Source: Gammaproteobacteria bacterium
Lineage (GTDB): Bacteria; Pseudomonadota; Gammaproteobacteria; JAABTG01
Assembly (NCBI GenBank): GCA_030066245.1
Contig: JASJBY010000207.1
Span: 1 to 9,989, forward strand
Direction: 5' to 3'
DNA: 9,989 bases
In this document: positions 7,496 through 9,989 of the stretch, piece by piece
How positions within the stretch are numbered: position 1 is the first letter of the stretch
How the letters are laid out: each line of letters opens with the position of its first letter
Translations under genes and position numbers: made by a program
The notes under the pieces: generated by a model
Databases searched by the model: none
Told to the model about the DNA's origin: nothing
Seen by the model: only the letters and a program-made list of their open reading frames with translations

Positions 7496-7637
7496 TGAGA
7501 GCGGGCCGCCGTCCAGGATACGGAGGCAGCGGCTGCTCGGTTTCTCGGCGTTCATCCCGGCCCGTATGGTGGAACCGCCATGGGCTGCGCCCTGTGCAGA
7601 GGCCGCCGCTCGCACGTTGATACGGATATAGGGTCCC

Positions 7638-9179
7638 GTGACAGCCACACGCACCGTTCTATTCACCGACCTCGCCGGCTATACGGAAAAGGTGTCCGGC
7701 ACGGACAGAGAGGGCCTGAGGCGGATACTGCGTGAACACGAAGAGATGGTCCGCCCCATAGTCGAACGCCACGGTGGCCGGATCGTCAAGAACATCGGCG
7801 ATTCCTTTCTCTGCATGTTTCCGGCAGCCACGGACGGCGTCCGTGCCGCTCTGGACATACAGCACAAGACCCGTGGCGGCGACACACCGGATATCCGCAT
7901 CTCCATAACCACCGGCGACGTGGAGGAGATCGACGGCGATGCCTTCGGCGAGCCGGTCAACCTCGCCGCGCGCATACTCAGCATCACCCCGGCTCGGGAG
8001 ATCTGGTTCGGGATCGGTACCCGGGTGTGCATGAATGACGCGGAAATACCCTGGGAGAACGTGGGCCTGTTCCGCCTCAAGGGTCTGCCCACCGAGCAGG
8101 AGTGCTTCCGCGTGGTCCCGCCGTACAAGAGCTGGCTCCCTCCGGGAATCGCCGCCGCCGCGAGAGACGAGAAGCTGGTCCGCTACCGCAAGGGCGTTAG
8201 TCCGCCTTCGCTGCCCCCGGACCCGGTGATACTGCTGGAAGGATTCGAAGCCGGTTCGCCGGAGCTGGAAGAGGCTGTCGGCGCACTGCCCGTGCTCGAT
8301 CCGGCTTCCTTCTACCTGGCCGCCTACAATATTCCCACTGCACACCGCCAGGGTTGGGTGGATGCCGGGTACGGGCTGGTGATCGGCACCTCTGAATCCA
8401 TCGATGGTGCGCTCGAGGAGGCGATTCGGGCGGCCGAGCGGCCCGCCATGACCTCTGCCCTGGACGACGCCTCGACCATGCTTCTGGACGTGAAGAGCCG
8501 CGCCGACCTGGAGCTGATAATCTGCGGTCTGGCACTTCCCGAAGTTCCGCTTTCGGAGGTGGTGGCCAGCTACTCTTACGAGCTGCTTGCCGACGGTAGC
8601 TGGGTGCCGCGCTCCGAGCAAGCCGTCGCGCGCGTGGAAGTCAGGCCCGACCGGGTGGTCTTTCACGCCCTCATCCAGGGCATATCCGTGGGGGGTAGCC
8701 TGCTGGCGCCGGGGGAATCGACTCCGCTGCAGAACGACGTCACCATCGCGGTGCCATCGGGTCAAATTCGCTATCGCGCCGTGAACGCAGGCTACAAGGG
8801 ATTGATGGTGGCGGACACACCCATGCGATTGGGGGTCACGGACGGACAGACAGCGGAGATCGGCCGCAAGCCGAACCCGCCGGGGCTGGCTTTTCCCCAG
8901 CGCGAAGGACAGGACAACATTCGCTGGTGCTCGGGCGCCCGGGCCGCCAAGGCCCGGAGCCGCAATTTCACGTTGGATCGGGTCCTTACCGGGCGACGCC
9001 AGGCCGCGGTGACCCTCAAGAACGGCAGCATCCATCTGGTTCCCCTGCATGCGGAATGTCGCACCTATGTGGTCCACCCCCTACACGGGCTCCAGTTGAT
9101 CAGCAAACCCGCCAACGTGAACGTCGGTGACTTCATTGTGGCAGGCACCAACGTGGTCGGCCTGCGCGGAAGCGAATAG
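7638..9179 (+). CDS. Class III adenylate cyclase with FHA-like C-terminal domain
   Basis: This 513-residue predicted cytosolic protein begins with a class III cyclase domain (about 1–150) that makes cAMP from ATP. All key residues are visible: metal aspartates D11 (FTDLAGYT) and D55 (NIGDSF), ATP-selecting K51 and D101 (DAFGEPVN), and transition-state N108 and R112 (VNLAAR). Residues about 185–380 match nothing I recognise. The end (about 385–513) resembles an FHA domain: IGR at 408–410, TLDRVLTGRRQAAV around 452–458 in place of the usual SRRHA strand, then LVPLHAECRTYV where FHA has LxDLxSxNGTYV, and GDFIVAGT. The phosphothreonine-contacting Ser, His and Asn are replaced, so any FHA role would be phospho-independent. 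GTG is the start, since FTD must follow closely; AGGG lies 4 bp ahead. It is divergent from the kinase operon and may act with it. Confidence 0.92.
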   Translation: MTATRTVLFTDLAGYTEKVSGTDREGLRRILREHEEMVRPIVERHGGRIVKNIGDSFLCMFPAATDGVRAALDIQHKTRGGDTPDIRISITTGDVEEIDGDAFGEPVNLAARILSITPAREIWFGIGTRVCMNDAEIPWENVGLFRLKGLPTEQECFRVVPPYKSWLPPGIAAAARDEKLVRYRKGVSPPSLPPDPVILLEGFEAGSPELEEAVGALPVLDPASFYLAAYNIPTAHRQGWVDAGYGLVIGTSESIDGALEEAIRAAERPAMTSALDDASTMLLDVKSRADLELIICGLALPEVPLSEVVASYSYELLADGSWVPRSEQAVARVEVRPDRVVFHALIQGISVGGSLLAPGESTPLQNDVTIAVPSGQIRYRAVNAGYKGLMVADTPMRLGVTDGQTAEIGRKPNPPGLAFPQREGQDNIRWCSGARAAKARSRNFTLDRVLTGRRQAAVTLKNGSIHLVPLHAECRTYVVHPLHGLQLISKPANVNVGDFIVAGTNVVGLRGSE

Positions 9180-9186
9180 GTCCGGC

Positions 9187-9989
9187 TCAGACCCCCGCTT
9201 CAGAGGGTCGTAGGGGCCGCGCCTCCTCACCGTCCAGCCAGCGCCACACGATGCCCCACGCGGTTGCGCTGACGACGGCTGCCCCGAAAAAAGTCGCCGC
9301 CGGCCCGGCACCATCCCACATGTAACCCGCCAACAGACTTCCCAGCGCACCACCGGCGCCAAAGCTCAGGCTGCTGTAAAGCGCCTGCCCTCGACCCTGA
9401 TTCCGTCCCACGAAGTAACGGTGAAAGAGTTGTATAGCCACTGCATGGTAAATGCCGAAGCTCGCCAGGTGCAGCACCTGCGCCATGGTCAGAAGCGGCA
9501 GATCCAGCGGAAACAGCCCGATCACCACCCAGCGGAGGGTCGTCAGCGCAAGGCTGAGCAGGAACAAAGACCGGAGTCCGAAGCGCGGAAGCAGGCGATG
9601 CATCACCGCGTAGAGCACCACTTCCGCCAGCACACCGAGGGCCCACAGCTGTCCGATAAGGCTTCGACTGTGACCATGCTCTTCCAGGTAAATGGAATAG
9701 AAGGCGTAGTAGGGTCCATGACTGGCCTGCATGAGGAAGCTGCCGACGATCAAGGCCAGCACTTCGGGGCGCCGAAGCACCTGCGAGAGGGGTTGGTGAC
9801 CTATGGATCGGTGCCCCGCGGCACGCTCAGGCACCACGAGGCTCATGACCCATATGCCGGCCATGAGCGCAACCAGCACAGGCGGCAAGATGCCGGCGCC
9901 TCGCGCATCCAGCTGGGGACCGAGAACGACCACGGCGACGATGAAGCCGATGGAGCCCCATATGCGAATACTTGTGTATCGATGGGACT
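9187..9989 (-). CDS. MFS transporter, HcaT/PPP-like (5' end outside window)
   Basis: The C-terminal 266 or so residues of a major facilitator are visible; the reading frame stays open to the window edge, so the start is missing. The first visible segment reads SIRIWGSIGFIVAVVV, which resembles the RxWGSxGFI stretch of the 3-phenylpropionate transporter HcaT and the MFS_1-like/PPP family. About eight hydrophobic segments follow, fitting TM5–TM12 of a 12-TM inner-membrane transporter, with charged loops such as HRLLPRFG and HRYFVGRNQGRGQ. The substrate cannot be told from the sequence; family annotations as phenylpropionate carriers are often nominal. The gene converges on the cyclase with a 7-bp gap and no visible terminator between them. 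A GTG at 9931–9933 is internal and not the start. Confidence 0.88.
   Translation of the reverse strand, partial: SHRYTSIRIWGSIGFIVAVVVLGPQLDARGAGILPPVLVALMAGIWVMSLVVPERAAGHRSIGHQPLSQVLRRPEVLALIVGSFLMQASHGPYYAFYSIYLEEHGHSRSLIGQLWALGVLAEVVLYAVMHRLLPRFGLRSLFLLSLALTTLRWVVIGLFPLDLPLLTMAQVLHLASFGIYHAVAIQLFHRYFVGRNQGRGQALYSSLSFGAGGALGSLLAGYMWDGAGPAATFFGAAVVSATAWGIVWRWLDGEEARPLRPSEAGV

Larger units (their letters stand above)
7159..7637. promoter_or_regulatory. Divergent intergenic control region
   Basis: These 479 bp separate the starts of the minus-strand signalling operon and the plus-strand adenylate cyclase, so both promoters should lie here. I find an AT-rich island at 7331–7342, a CRP-like site at 7480–7495, a TCTCATGAGA palindrome at 7491–7500 and a plus-strand terminator at 7241–7275. 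No tRNA, known riboswitch or convincing small gene is recognisable. A 41-codon ORF at 7495–7620 is Arg/Gly/Pro-rich and lacks a well-placed ribosome site. Confidence 0.5.

Noticed and set aside
7495..7620. 41-codon plus-strand small ORF ahead of the cyclase
   Set aside because: The GAAGGA-like sequence is too far from its ATG, the composition is what GC-rich noncoding DNA would give, and nothing is recognisable.
7159..7637. Possible c-di-GMP (GEMM) riboswitch, prompted by the nearby EAL/PilZ gene and a GACGCAA string
   Set aside because: The rest of the GEMM core and its paired stems are not present on either strand.
7659..9077. Long minus-strand open frame (472 codons) opposite the adenylate cyclase
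   Set aside because: The plus strand carries all class III cyclase catalytic residues. The antisense translation is His/Arg/Gly-rich and without motifs.
1..9989. CRISPR array, tRNA, rRNA or insertion sequence with transposase
   Set aside because: No regularly spaced direct repeats, no cloverleaf or rRNA core sequence and no transposase motif were seen on either strand.

Overview
The window looks like a GC-rich gammaproteobacterial chromosome. The best taxonomic clue is a full-length bacterial LeuC next to a PilZ–DUF1631–GGDEF–EAL protein, an architecture I associate with Ectothiorhodospiraceae, Halomonas and related Gammaproteobacteria. This placement is inference; no rRNA or phylogenetic marker is present.

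Layout. Bases 1–363 hold no convincing gene. They carry a dense cluster of DNA hairpins and a 91-bp imperfect inverted repeat, probably a dispersed REP/MITE-like element. Three minus-strand genes follow in transcription order 7158→364: a 1337-residue PilZ–DUF1631–GGDEF–EAL protein, a soluble Ser/Thr protein kinase with a C-terminal cyclic-nucleotide-binding domain (18 bp downstream), and leuC (51 bp further). A 479-bp divergent intergenic region (7159–7637) contains an AT-rich promoter-like island, a CRP-like half-palindrome and a plus-strand intrinsic terminator. On the plus strand lies a class III adenylate cyclase with a long C-terminal region ending in a divergent FHA-like fold. It converges, with only 7 bp between, on the 3' part of an MFS transporter of the HcaT/PPP type that runs off the right edge.

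How the genes may work together. The interesting part is the signalling block 1822–9179. A predicted ATP-specific cyclase (K51/D101 specificity pair intact) is divergent from a protein kinase whose C-terminal domain keeps the phosphate-binding Glu and Arg of cyclic-nucleotide receptors. That kinase lies directly downstream of a c-di-GMP protein with a PilZ domain, a dead GGDEF and a largely intact EAL site. A natural hypothesis is that cAMP made by the cyclase gates the kinase, with c-di-GMP read or degraded by the PilZ/EAL protein, and with the FHA-like tail as a protein-interaction module. Domain assignments rest on visible motifs; the linkage between the proteins is inference. leuC (leucine biosynthesis) appears to be a co-directional neighbour rather than part of the circuit.
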